This document shows, in pieces, positions 1 through 11,900 of a stretch of DNA of 64,000 nucleotides. The notes beneath the pieces are model-generated. The model was given only the letters and a program-made list of their open reading frames with translations, was not told the DNA's origin and did no database searches. Location: contig NBIV01000016.1 in the NCBI GenBank assembly GCA_003194525.1, forward strand, positions 248,001 to 312,000, read 5' to 3'. Numbering within the stretch: the stretch's first letter is position 1; every line of letters begins with the position of its first letter. The position numbers and the translations under genes were made by a program. This DNA comes from Gracilariopsis chorda. Its lineage: Eukaryota; Rhodophyta; Florideophyceae; Gracilariales; Gracilariaceae.

Positions 1-690
1 CAAAAAGTTAAATAAGATAGGGTGAGAGAGCGGTTTGGCGCCAGTGGAAGTCATTAATGGTCGTCTGCGGATTCACATAACGAGAATTTAGCGGGCGGGA
101 CTTGCAGCATATGCAAGTGTGACAAAAAGAGATATGAGGTGCGGGTTGTTTGCTTCTTGTTAACGGTCGTGTTGAAGGCGCCAAGTGCCTCCTAGCAATT
201 CACAAAAGGTCGGAAGGTACCGTGATTCTAGTAAGCGCCGTGTTTCATGCCAATCAAAAGCATGCACGCTTCTCGATGGTAAACAGTGTGAGGGAGACAC
301 TTGGGCTCGTCGTGTCGTTGAGCGCGACGTTCGGCATGAGAAGTATCTCGCGATTTTGATAACTGATCAAGCCATGTGGTACGGTTGCCGTAAGTTAAAG
401 GCCTGAAACGTCCGTTTTCGTTTGACGCACTGTTCCTCTGAAACGCTCGCGAAGAACATAGAGGCGGGAGATATGTGAAATAAAATGAAGCTTGGTCCGG
501 TGGCCTTGTAAGTGTCAAAGATATGTACGCGTATGGGGAATGAGCGCAAATATGACACCCTTCACATGACCATCACCGAGATAGGGGCTTGCAGTAAAGC
601 TGTTAGAGATAGTTGTCAAGGACGCAGAGCGTCGGGTAAACACGTTACGTTACAGCGAAAGCGAAAGCACTTGCGCTTTGAAGGGATAAG
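1..690. other. Gene-free stretch downstream of BUB3
   Basis: Only short overlapping ORFs (under 100 codons) on both strands; none has a recognisable domain, hydrophobic pattern or signal peptide. It lies downstream of the BUB3 stop codon, so it may hold the 3' UTR and the flank of a gene outside the window. Confidence 0.5.
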
Positions 691-1677
691 CTAACGCGCG
701 ACGGGGGTAGCGTCTCGGGTTACGAAATGGGATTCATTGACGGCGCGAACAATGACCTCATCTGGAGGATGATCTTTCTCGCCTTCTTCAAATGTATAGG
801 ACACAGCGACGGCAATACGTCGCACTTCTGCATCAAAGTCCAAAGACGCAACACTAGTCGGGTAACGAGAGAATTGAGATATTCTTTTCTTGGCGTCGCC
901 ATCCCAAAAAGAAACTTGACCGTCGGCGCCACCTGTTGTGAAAGACGAGTATCGAGGATTGTGTGATATGCAATTAACGGGGTACGCAAGGTTGTCTACC
1001 CTATGACACTTGAAGGAATAGCAGCGCGCAGGGTCATCGATATATTCAACAGCCACACGCCCCTCAGTGCTTCCCACGACAATCTGCTTGCCATCACGAG
1101 AGGCACTTACACCGCGCAGTTGATACGACAAGGTTGGCGGAATGACGTCGTACAAAAAAAGATCCGGTCTGCGAAAGTCAATGAGTCTGATCTGACGGGT
1201 GGAGTTAATAAAGACGATTCCATTGGGTCCGCAGGGAGCGGTACCATACACTTTACCTCCAGCGGTGATGGCGGAAATGCGGGCGTTGGAACGAATGTCC
1301 CAAAGTTGAATATACTGGTCCCAGCTGCCGGAGGCGATGATGTGATGGTTGGGGATGGCGGAGACGGCGCGGACAGCGGCTGTGTGCAAACCGAGAATGC
1401 GACAGTCCATGCCGGTTTCGCGGACGATGGCGAGGAGAACGGTTCCGTCTAATGTGCCGGCGGTGGTAACGGTGTTGTCGACCCAGGTGGAATCGAGCAC
1501 GACGGAACCGACATTGCTCTCGGTGCGCATTGTGCCGCTGTTTGATTCGTAAAGGGCTATGGTGCCGGCCCATGAGGAGACGAGGATTTGGGAGGAATCC
1601 GGGGCAAAGGAAACACGGGAGACAGCATCCTGGGCGGAAGGATCCAGGACGATGGTGGCGTTGGCACTGGAGGTCAT
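691..1677 (-). CDS. BUB3: BUB3 mitotic checkpoint WD40 protein
   Basis: The protein of 328 residues is a seven-bladed WD40 propeller of the BUB3/RAE1 family, which brings BUB1 and BUBR1/MAD3 to kinetochores in the spindle assembly checkpoint. Seen in the sequence: WD-type ends LWDIR (about 125-129) and SFWDG (256-260), and the BUB3-typical GRVAVEY (206-212), YPVNCISHNPRYSSFTTGG (232-250), RYPTSVASLDF (271-281) and a C-terminal AVSYTFEEG. The open frame extends upstream to 2064, but that part is a Pro/Ser/His-rich leader translated from a pyrimidine tract, so I start at MTSSANATIV. This gives 328 residues, the same length as human BUB3. No intron is needed. It is divergent from the glycosyltransferase gene at 2537. 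BUB3 rather than RAE1 is favoured by the GRVAVEY and YPVN region. Confidence 0.93.
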   Translation of the reverse strand: MTSSANATIVLDPSAQDAVSRVSFAPDSSQILVSSWAGTIALYESNSGTMRTESNVGSVVLDSTWVDNTVTTAGTLDGTVLLAIVRETGMDCRILGLHTAAVRAVSAIPNHHIIASGSWDQYIQLWDIRSNARISAITAGGKVYGTAPCGPNGIVFINSTRQIRLIDFRRPDLFLYDVIPPTLSYQLRGVSASRDGKQIVVGSTEGRVAVEYIDDPARCYSFKCHRVDNLAYPVNCISHNPRYSSFTTGGADGQVSFWDGDAKKRISQFSRYPTSVASLDFDAEVRRIAVAVSYTFEEGEKDHPPDEVIVRAVNESHFVTRDATPVAR

Positions 1678-2536
1678 GGTAGAGGAGGGGGAGGAGGTGG
1701 AACAGTGCGGAAGGGGGGTGGGTAGAGGAGGGGAAATTGGAAGGGGGTGAAGGAGGAGGAAGAAGTTAAATAGAGGGCGGAAACTGGGGGGGGGAAGGCG
1801 GTCAAAGGATCGGCATTTGTGGGATTGGAGAAAAGAAGGGAGGTGTGGAAGGTGAGAGAGGGGTATGGTTGTACAGGTGGGAAGAAGCGAGAGGTGAAGG
1901 GGGACGGCCGCGTGGGAGGAGAAGAGCGAGGACTGGCGGGATAGAGGCGGGGGAGCTGAGTTTTCGTTTGGTATGAGCGCGTTGACAGAGTGCAAGGCAC
2001 GGGTGCGTGTGGTTGGTGGAGCGCGGCGCGATGCTCGTCGAGCGGAGGCGCAACAGAACGTCATGCGGCGTGTGCACAGCGCTGGGACTCGAACTCAACG
2101 CACTGCGCGCTGCAGCGACTGTTGTTGTTTGTATGTTTGGCGCGTGCGGCACGCGCGCTGCAAGCACCTGTGCGCGGGGCGCGCGCATGTATGAGCCGCC
2201 TGATTAAACTCATTTATGTTATTCGGCGCTGGCGCAAGCGCCGTGCGCTGCCGCCGTCGCGCCAATGCGCTTGCGCACGCGGCTTGCACGAGCCGCGTCG
2301 CCGTCCAATCAGCGCCGCTGCTGCGCGGACAAACATTCGCTGCTCTGTTCGCAAAGCGTCCATTCGTAAACGGTAATTTATCGTTTCACTGCCGCCGCTG
2401 TAAGCGCTGCTCTAAACTTTACAGTGTTATGCTTCTGCGCAATGCAGCTTGCTCTCCGCCCTCTCCCTTAAGTCTCCCCTCTCAACAATCAGGGAGCCCC
2501 CCAATATAACACACCTCCCAATTTCAGCACTGCGTC
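1678..2536. promoter_or_regulatory. Shared divergent promoter of BUB3 and the GT77-like gene
   Basis: An 859-bp intergenic stretch between two divergently transcribed starts. The BUB3 side (1678-1960) is strongly purine-rich on + (pyrimidine-rich in the BUB3 transcript). The middle (about 1980-2420) is rich in GCGC and CG dinucleotides. The glycosyltransferase side (2450-2536) is again pyrimidine-rich on its coding strand. No TATA box or known element stands out. The promoter role is inferred from geometry and composition. Confidence 0.6.
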
Positions 2537-3562
2537 ATGGCTTTGCGTCCCCGATCAAAGCGTTACGCTCGCTCCACAACCACCCTTCGCGCCCTCCTTC
2601 CCCTCTTCCTGCTACTCCTTCTTCTCGTCAGACTAACCACGCTTTTTCGCCCCACATCGCCCAAAGCCCCCATCATTGTCGTTACCGCATCCAACTGGAT
2701 GTACCGTCACTTTCTTCAAAACTTCAAATGCAACCTTGACACCCTAAACATCTCCTACGCCCCCATCGTCTACTCGCTTGACGTGCGCACGCACAACCTC
2801 TCTCACCATCTCGGCTGGGCCTCCGTTCTGCTTTCCTCTCAGCTGGGAGATGAAGCTCACCCCGGTCAGTTCAACCGTTCGGGACCGCGATCCTTCAACC
2901 AAATCACAAAGAATAAGCTCAGAGCCGTGCTTTCAGCCCTACTTTCCGGCCTCGATGTCTTACTATCCGACGCCGATATTTTTTGGTGCACCGATCCTGT
3001 TCACCATCTCCGAACCCTCCTGTCCGCCTCCCGCTACTACGCGCAAGCCGACGTTCTCATTCAACCGGAGGCTAATTATCGTACCCTCAACTCGGGCTTC
3101 TATCTGGTTAGATCCAACCAACGCACCATCGACCTCTTCCGCGCCTTAGTGCAAAACATAAACATCGGCAATCATGATCAGGATGTTGTAAACAAAGTGT
3201 TCTGCGATCCGCAGTACGGCGGTAACAAAATTATCCAATCACACGGCGAAGTTCCATACCATTGTGAGAGCCACGGTGCTCTCATTCGGCTGCTTCCTGC
3301 CACAAGCTTTCCGTCTGGTGCCCAGCAATACGCCGGTCTCAATGTGTTTCACCATTCAAGGGAGCGCTTGTCCGATATGTGCCGCCGACGCCAGTTTGTT
3401 GTGTTGCATAACAACTTCATTAAAGCGAACAAAAAGAAAGCCAGATTTGTCGTCAAGGGCATGTGGTTTTCTTCCTTCGACACCGATGACCAACTCGTCT
3501 GCTTAACACAACCTGCCCCCGCAGATCACCATTCGGCGCGCACGTGTGGTGCATACTGCTGA
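2537..3562 (+). CDS. Type II Golgi glycosyltransferase, GT77/nucleotid_trans-like
   Basis: The protein of 341 residues looks like a nucleotide-diphospho-sugar transferase of the GT77 type (the plant RRA/RGXT and algal families). A basic N-terminus is followed by one hydrophobic segment (about 19-34, LLPLFLLLLLLVRL), typical of a type II Golgi anchor. The catalytic region has a DXD motif in LLSDADIFW (DAD at 145-147), then NSGFYLVRSN and HDQDVVN, which match the conserved order in this family. A glycan-modifying role in the Golgi is inferred; donor and acceptor cannot be read from sequence. It is a single exon, divergent from BUB3, and preceded by a C/T-rich leader. The start at 2537 places the basic residues directly before the anchor. 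Cell-wall or glycoprotein galactan/arabinan decoration is possible but unproven. Confidence 0.78.
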   Translation: MALRPRSKRYARSTTTLRALLPLFLLLLLLVRLTTLFRPTSPKAPIIVVTASNWMYRHFLQNFKCNLDTLNISYAPIVYSLDVRTHNLSHHLGWASVLLSSQLGDEAHPGQFNRSGPRSFNQITKNKLRAVLSALLSGLDVLLSDADIFWCTDPVHHLRTLLSASRYYAQADVLIQPEANYRTLNSGFYLVRSNQRTIDLFRALVQNINIGNHDQDVVNKVFCDPQYGGNKIIQSHGEVPYHCESHGALIRLLPATSFPSGAQQYAGLNVFHHSRERLSDMCRRRQFVVLHNNFIKANKKKARFVVKGMWFSSFDTDDQLVCLTQPAPADHHSARTCGAYC

Positions 3563-4289
3563 TAAACCCACGACTCGCTAACTCAAAACGTGCTTGCACT
3601 TACTCCGCTTTCAGCGGCATTCGTCAGAACAAGGGCGGCCCAACAACACCCTGTACACCACATAAATACACCCCATATTCTGCACCCAGTCTTACAGACC
3701 TTGCGAAGGTACGATAGAGAGACCTGGCATAATCAGGTGATTGTGCGCGGCTCAATTCAGGCCGTTGGGATCTATAACCGGCTTAGATAGTGCACTTACC
3801 AACGCCATCGTTTGAAGCAAATCCATGGGGGGATGCCTTTGCGCCTTACGAACTGATACGTTTGGGTACTCATTGCGTTCCAACAATTGTCATTTGCGAT
3901 GAGAATGCAAACGAAAGCACAACTTCATTTTCTTGAGATAACTTACCGTTGGCACCAAAGGTACCTTCGTACCGGAACGGACTACGATATATTCGCACAG
4001 GGTTCCTGTACTCCTGGTAGCCCTCTTCACGTACGTCTGGGATTGTTTCATTATGCGTGACCTACGCATCATGGCCATCGGTTTAATGTTATACGAAGGG
4101 TAGATAGGGAGATGCCTCTTCATATCTTTAGCACTCATGCCCAGGGTCTGTAGCCTCCCTCACCCGGATGACCTCATCTTTGGGTAACTTCGTAGTACTG
4201 TATGATCGCAGAAAGCACGGATTGCGAGCAATTCCAAACTGCGCTGTTTGTTAAATTGGGAGGGTACAGGTACAAAGGTACTGTACTGC

Positions 4290-4307
4290 TACCGTTGGTA
4301 CCGTTGG
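4290..4307. repeat. Tandem 9-bp repeat, TACCGTTGG x2
   Basis: Two head-to-tail copies of TACCGTTGG directly precede the long palindrome at 4325. They are embedded in further TACC/GGTA-rich sequence. Confidence 0.7.
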
Positions 4308-4324
4308 TAGATTATCTACCGTAG

Positions 4325-4379
4325 AACTCATTGCGGCGGTGCGTATCTACGGCGTAGATACGCACCGCCGCAATGAGTT
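4325..4379. repeat. 55-bp perfect palindrome with 3-nt spacer
   Basis: The arms 4325-4350 and 4354-4379 are perfect reverse complements over 26 bp, separated by GGC (4351-4353). Each arm contains a GC-rich core (GCGGCGGTGCG) flanked by AT-richer ends. Transcribed from either strand, it would fold into a nearly loopless hairpin. It is far from either gene's coding end, so a terminator role is not obvious. Confidence 0.95.
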
Positions 4380-4922
4380 TGTCGTCAGCGTTGGTCGCTT
4401 CGTTTTAATCTCGCTGCACGCCCAGAATAGCATGAGGCCATTCACAAGATATCGATGCTAATTTTAGCAACTCAGTACAACAGAACAGCCAATCGTGCAC
4501 AGGGCACAGCGCATCTCGGTCAAGGTATCAAAGTCTCTTGCTTGATGAGATTACAACGGTATCGGCTTATAACAAGAGTTAAGGGGTATCCCTATAACCC
4601 TTTACCTCGAAACGAACGAGTGGTGACTTAAAGGTTACTCAGCAGCCCATTGTAAATCACGCTCTGCCGACTGCGATTATATTCGGGACTACCACCATAC
4701 CTGTATCGATATTGGTCCTTGCTTTCATCTCTCAACCATTCCTGCGTTGCGATTGATTGGCTGCACGTCGGGCAACAGTTCGATAAGCACTTTATATCGA
4801 AAAACTCGCGCGACCGCCATTCGGGTCACTCATTTTATATCTCTCTCGTACAAACCGGGCCAACTGCAAGGGAGATCCATAAGATTGAGGAAACCGTCGC
4901 AAGTCCCCACATGTGTTCAACG

Positions 4923-4971
4923 AACTTGAGGCGGTGCTGGATTCCAGTTCATGCGAGCACCGCCTCAAGTT
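4923..4971. repeat. 16-bp perfect inverted repeat, 17-nt loop
   Basis: AACTTGAGGCGGTGCT at 4923-4938 is exactly complementary to 4956-4971. It shares the GGCGGTGC core with the palindrome at 4325-4379, suggesting a related origin. Confidence 0.9.
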
Positions 4972-5208
4972 AGTTCAGTATACTTCGGATTGCTGTGCTT
5001 CAAAATGTGAATTTTTGAGCTTGAAAACATGAAGCTTGGTACCCTTGGTAATGTGATGACAGAAGAAAATCGTGGAAGCGCGTCCCAATTTATGCCAAGT
5101 GCTGTACAGTAACCCTTTACCCATGTTGACTTGCCAAAACGCCCTTCAGTTATTGGAGTGAATCCGAGGACTCCGAGTGCGATCAACGATCAGGTCAACA
5201 TCGGAAGA

Positions 5209-5670
5209 CTAGAACAAGAGATCTGCTCTAATAGTAGGTACACTCTCTGAAAGTGAAAATGACATTTCAACGACGAATGAAAACAATACAATACAGTGCG
5301 CAAAACGATAATAAATACACCCTACTCTGCTTTTTTTGTCGCCACATACCAGACCATTCTCACACTCCCAACCAGGAACTGAGGTAGTACTTAGTAGTAC
5401 CCACTTCTTATCCGAAGATTTTAGTTGAGAGGCAGATTGAATTCCTTTGGAGGCTTCCCTTACTAGTGCTTTTTTCTGTTGCATTGACATCTTGGACTTT
5501 TTCTTGATGTTTCCATGCGGTTTAGATATCGTTTTTCGTCTCAGTGCTGATTGTACTGCTCCTAGAGAGCGACTGATAATGTCAGCAATTTGTCGAAGAG
5601 ATATTCCTTCATGTCTCAGTGCATGAATCTGCCCGAGTTCGAACTCAGAAAGAGGAGCGCCTTTGGCCAT
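5209..5670 (-). pseudogene. Tc1/mariner transposase remnant (N-terminal HTH part)
   Basis: The frame opens with MAKGAPLSEFELGQIHALRHEG and continues with ISLRQIADIISRSLGAVQSALRR. This is the paired-like helix-turn-helix typical of Tc1/Tc3 transposases (PLSEFERGQI...REIA..IGRS...V). A basic linker (KKKSKMSMQQKKALVREASKGIQSASQLKSSD) matches the second HTH of the family. After about residue 95 the similarity ends, and the DDE/D catalytic domain is missing. The whole open frame is about 150 codons, whereas intact members have about 340. It is therefore read as a dead 5' fragment. I could not identify terminal inverted repeats or TA target-site duplications. The frame also has an upstream ATG at 5706. 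Confidence 0.8.
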
Positions 5671-5706
5671 GTTTGGTTTGTCAAAAAGCTGGGCGGAAGT
5701 CGTCAA

Positions 5707-6243
5707 GATGTGGCAAAGAACTGTTTATTTGATGGTAGTAAACATCTAGGGAATGGTTAAGCTTGTTTGAATATGGCGCGGTTTTGTGGAAGTGTATTTA
5801 TTCCTGTTTCGTAGGGTTAAGATTTTTTATTATGTTGGTACAGTGACATTCTACCTCGTGAGAAGTGGTGAGTGAGAGGGTTCTTTTAGGATTAAGCTCT
5901 ACATTGACAAAGGCTACATGGCCTCAAACGGAGAGAAAGACACAGAGTCTGTAAGAGTGCTGCATGTATTAAATGTTGTTTCGCGGACTGTACAATGAAG
6001 CTACAGTAACTTGTTTCTGCACTTTCGCACGAACCAGCAGTCTACTCTAATCATGATTTTCGCGATGGCTTGTGACATTGTGGAGGAGAGGATCATAAGT
6101 TGCAACCTTTGAAGATCCTGGCACTTGATGCATACATGCAGTGTCTATCAGACCTCCTGTCGCTTCTCCTGTATATTGAGACTTTCTCTACAAATCCCCT
6201 ATTCCGAAAACACATCCATGATATCAGTTTGCCACTACACTGG
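5707..6243. other. Gene-free gap between transposase remnant and SPO11
   Basis: AT-rich sequence without ORFs of note. It may include the lost flank of the Tc1-like element and the 3' UTR of SPO11. Confidence 0.45.
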
Positions 6244-7502
6244 TCACTTATGGGTTTCAAGTGAAGATACTCGCTTCATTAAGTAACTGAGCAGTCCTGG
6301 ATTGTAATTCCCTGAAGACGTCCCTCCATGGGAAGACAATGCTTCCATCTCAAACTTTGTCTGAGATGCCTTCATGTTCTTCGCTTCTGTCAGCAGATCA
6401 TCCCCGTAAGGACTGTCAATCTCTCCGTCGGTCCAGCGCTCCAACATTCTATCTAGCAACACGTTTTCGTTCTCGGTCAACCGCATTTTGCTCGAGTCCT
6501 GTATTTCAAACAGTGACCCATAATCTGAGTGTCTAATTCCAATCCAGTGGATTCTGCAACCTCTTAGAGCGCTCATGTAACAGCCAGCAATGTTGATTCC
6601 ATGCGGATCAGCGTCGGTTAGAATATAGATCGGAATACGCTCTCGATTATCACGACCTTGGGCGCTTATTCTGCGCAAGAAGAGCCGGGTGGCATAATCA
6701 GGATAGCCTGCACATTTGGACAAAACTCTGTTAGTTACCAAAAGTTGTTAAAGACTAGATTTTGTTCAGTCCAGCCTCCTCACGCCATACCTTTGCCAGA
6801 GACAATCACGAACGATAAAAGGGAATCTTCTGATGTAGACTCATCTATGAGCGAAGTGAGTGCCGCTTCTTTTTCCACGCTGTATGTTCAAGTCCAGCAC
6901 ATAATACCATTGCGAAAGTTTTTTTAGATGCTCGTTATGCTGTTAGAAGTTGCTCCAAAAGAATTCAATGCACTTACAACGTACACTATGATACCACGCG
7001 CGTCTACCACAATATGCATCAAGCGCTCCGGCCGTGCTGGTATCAGACATCCAGCATCACCGAACATTCTGACATCCACTGTATTTCCAAACTCATCAAC
7101 GTACACAACTCTTCCAACCACAAGCCCTTTCGGTGCAGCAGTAATATTCAGATCGTTTCGGTGAACACTCAACAATGAGGATAGCTGAGTCAAACCGCGA
7201 TCAACCGCTTCAGGAGATCGAAACAAGGGGCGGCACATGTAGTAAACATCTCTTTTCGTGAAGAGCGTATGCGAGCAAATGGCGCTATGGGATAGACAGC
7301 ACAAGTATGCCATTCGTAAGGCGGTTGTTAGATCTCGGGGAAACGATGAGCATCGCACAAGATAATGTGTGGCAGTCCATCCCTCGCAGCCTAATATCAA
7401 CTTAATGACTTCGCAGGTTGTGATCTCTAATTGAACGAGAAGGTTCTGCACTTCTTGCGCCATTATTAGTCCGTCTCTTGTGCTAGCTGCACTTACTGCC
7501 AA
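6244..7502 (-). CDS. SPO11: SPO11 / topoisomerase VI subunit A homologue
   Basis: SPO11 makes the DNA double-strand breaks that start meiotic recombination. Three exons are deduced on the minus strand: 7502-6985, 6879-6791 and 6707-6244. The introns of 105 nt (GTACGT...CAG) and 83 nt (GTATGG...CAG) restore one frame of 356 residues. Motifs in order are: the winged-helix catalytic segment FTKRDVYYM with Tyr87/Tyr88; the Toprim glutamate in IIVVEKEA (Glu175, created by the first splice); SGKGYPDYATRLFLRR (second splice within KG); and the metal-binding LTDADPHG (Asp234, Asp236). All expected catalytic residues are present. The length is close to that of eukaryotic SPO11 (about 350-400 residues). 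The start at 7502 is the first ATG; the N-terminus is the least certain part. Which SPO11 paralogue it is (meiotic or topo VI-like) cannot be decided here. Confidence 0.9.
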
Positions 7503-7564
7503 GTTTACGCAATCTACCCAGAATCACTTTGACAATTGTAGAAGGCTTCTACGGTTTATCTTCA

Positions 7565-8952
<1,388 letters not shown>

Positions 8953-11900
8953 TCAACTTGAAACCACAGCGCTGGGGCTATGATATATCAGCCTTCGGCG
9001 CTTTCGCAAAATCTCTATCGCTGCGTCGATTTCTTGCCCGAATGCCTCGCTTTCTGCTATAACCGCTTCGTATACCTCATCTAGCTTGCGGCGCCCATAG
9101 ATGGCCCATGGCAGACTTCGACGTCTTTTAGGAGTTGCCTGACGATCCGGATATTCATCCTCGAGGGACAGCCTCCTCGGCAGTCCAGACATGTCCGTTG
9201 CTTGTGTATGGTGCGACCTGTTTTCATCTTCGCCATGGCCGCGACGTCTCTTGCCGAGAGTACCTTCGTATCCACTTCTGTCTTGCCTTGAGAGAGGCTT
9301 CGGTTGTTGTCCCAGTATCGAAGCAAATAGGATATTCAGTTGAGATACTCTCATTGCAGTTTGCGGATCGTGGTCAATTCCTGGCAACGGTATCACTTCG
9401 TGATGGAGTTCATCAAGCAAGCACACAACTACTGGTAGCATCACCGAACTCAGAGCATGACAAAACTCAGCGTAAGCCTGAAATCCTTTCTTGTCGCTCA
9501 ATTTGGGTGTTGTTATGCCTGCCATGTCGCACAGAACGCGCAAGTACTCTCTCAAGTCAGACTCGTCGGTTTGGGGCGGGAGAGGAAGTCGCATTCTTTT
9601 CGACACCTCCGTCTTCATGTTAGCAAAGTGTTCCCGATGATGAGAGAACTCAGTTGGCCAGTTTTGCTTCTCATCTTCTATGGTACCGGCAACAGTTTGC
9701 CACGCGTGATTAATATGTCTTATGATGCTGGGGAGCGCATCACTGTCGTTCCAATGAGACCGCGTTAGTTGGTCATGTAACGCCTTCATCCACGCTTGGT
9801 TCCCCACTTTTAAAAGCCGGTCATCCAATCTGGACAAACGACTGGTAGACCTGAGCTCAGTGTTCACCTTGCTTGTTACACTTTCCTGTAGGAACCTTGA
9901 GAAACTCTGATCTTCACTGTGCTGGATAACAGTTTCCCTGGAAAGCATTACAATACGCACAGCCCGAACAAGACCGTGACCCACCAGGCTTGCTATCCAC
10001 TCATTATTCTCTTCGCCCTGTGTCTCTTGCCTTACCCTGGTCGAAATTGGACCATTGCAATTGAAGCAGACTACAATCAGAAACGGAGGACCAGTACTAG
10101 TTTTCTCGGATTGTGCTCGCAAGTGCTTCAGAGCCTGCTCAATGGCGTTCAGGTCTCGGAGAAAAGCAGAGTCATAGTCAGACCCATCTGCAGCCCAAAT
10201 AATCGTTGACGATGAGGATGGAATCCGTAAATGATTCGACAGGTGTAATACTGACATGCACGGATATGCGACCTTTTCCAGATTTCTGTGGTTAATGACA
10301 TCACTACCTGTCCCAGGCTCCCGTTCCAGCCTGCTCCGAAGCCATGCCATGCCCACGCTTGACGACGGGCTGGTTTCTTTGTCACTTCCAAGTAAAACTC
10401 CCTGCCACCGTACAAGTCCTCTTTTTTTCATTGCGTTGAAGACGCCGTCGATTTCTTTCCCAGAGTGCGGAACCGGCTTTCCAGAGGATAACGCTCGAAT
10501 TGGAATTCGATCTGTGACTGCTTTGATGAAGCCTTGGAGCTGACTCTTAGGATTACTCCAGACGGTGCTGTATCGTCGGTCAGCATTGCTTGAATCACTC
10601 TCCTCTTCAGCCGGTTCTGGGCTTCTATCCAACGCTTTCAATCGATGCCGGTCGATTGCCGTCCAGAGAGCATTACCATTTTCTCTGAATCTGAAGAGAG
10701 CTTGCAATGGACCGCGAGGGAACGGCTGACCTTCCCACGGCCAACGCTGTGCTTCATCTAAGAACCTGTCAGCAGCTCGTATCAGGATTGACACGCGCCT
10801 CAGACTCTCAAGCCCATGACTGCAATGTCCCAGGGTCTCAGTTCGACTCGGTTTTCTAGTCTCATCAAGCGACTTAATAGCATCGGATGCTATTCTCATG
10901 CATTGCCCAATTGCTTCACTGCGCTCCTTAAATTCCAACATTAACCGCTCACATCTTTCCTTGTATCGAACTTCTCGAGCCTTCTGAGCTATGGAGATAA
11001 TTCGTTGGCGTTCTTCTGCAACTTTCGATGCCTGCTCTCTCAACTTCTTCTGCTCATCGTCTTCGCTTTTCTCTCTTCTGCTCTCATTTTGTGTTGAGGA
11101 TCGAATCTCTTCAGTAGCAGAGTGGGAATCACTTGGTTTACCTAATAACGAATCAGGCTTTGAAGTTTGTCCAGATTTGTTGAGTATACTGCTCTTTGTT
11201 TGTAGGGATGGGATCCCAGTATCTCGTGGCACGATATGAGGTAGATTTGGCGCGCCGACGTTCTTCTTATGCACAAAAGTTGACGTAGAGGCGGTTGACG
11301 GAGATGCAGATGACGGGGTGGCGATAGCATTGCCAAAAATCATGGTAGATGTGTTCTTTGGACCCGACTCAACCCTCTTTTCGGAGACAGCTTCTTTGAA
11401 AGATAACGTTGGGGTATGCCCTTGCGGTTTTAAGATGGTAGGAGCAGCCCCCCGGTTGCCCAGTGTCTTCTGAGCTGGAGATTCCTTCTCCATCTCCGGG
11501 TGCGCTGCACCTACAAAGGCAGGGACTGTTTTGTCGAGTGCATCAACATTGCTGCGCAGTGGCTGTGCTTGATCAGGTAGTCGCAGTCGACGTAATAAAG
11601 CTGGTCTTAGCGTTTGAAACCCTGTTGACTGTTTGCCGACAAATGGCCCTGCCCCCTCCTTGCTTACCGGTGCTTCCTTTACATTCGTCTTCAAGGATTT
11701 CTTGTCATTGCTGAAAGTCGCCTGTGGTACCTTTCTGAAACGGCATGATCTGAAAGCAGTCTCAAACCCGGCAGACGATGCTCCACTAATGATCTCAGAC
11801 GGCTTGAGGTGCTCAGCTTTGCCCTCAATATTCTTATCCGCTCTTACTGTCTTCCAAGATGAAAGCTGATCAGGGTCAAACTCTGAACTTGGCAGTGTAA

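Larger units (their letters stand above)
3563..5208. other. Gene-free, repeat- and palindrome-rich gap
   Basis: No credible coding region. It holds a 55-bp near-perfect palindrome (4325-4379), a 16-bp inverted repeat (4923-4971), a tandem 9-mer (4290-4307), two copies of TAACCCTTTACC (4595-4606 and 5110-5121) and one CCCTTGGTA (5042-5050). It sits next to a transposase remnant, so it may be old transposon-derived DNA. Confidence 0.6.

Noticed and set aside
1678..2064. N-terminal extension of BUB3 (129 more residues)
   Set aside because: Pro/Ser/His-rich translation of a pyrimidine tract. Starting at 1677 gives the normal BUB3 length.
2080..2110. tRNA-like T-loop (TTCGAGTCC on the minus strand)
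   Set aside because: No acceptor, D-arm or anticodon stem could be paired around it. The sequence is part of a GC-rich promoter stretch.
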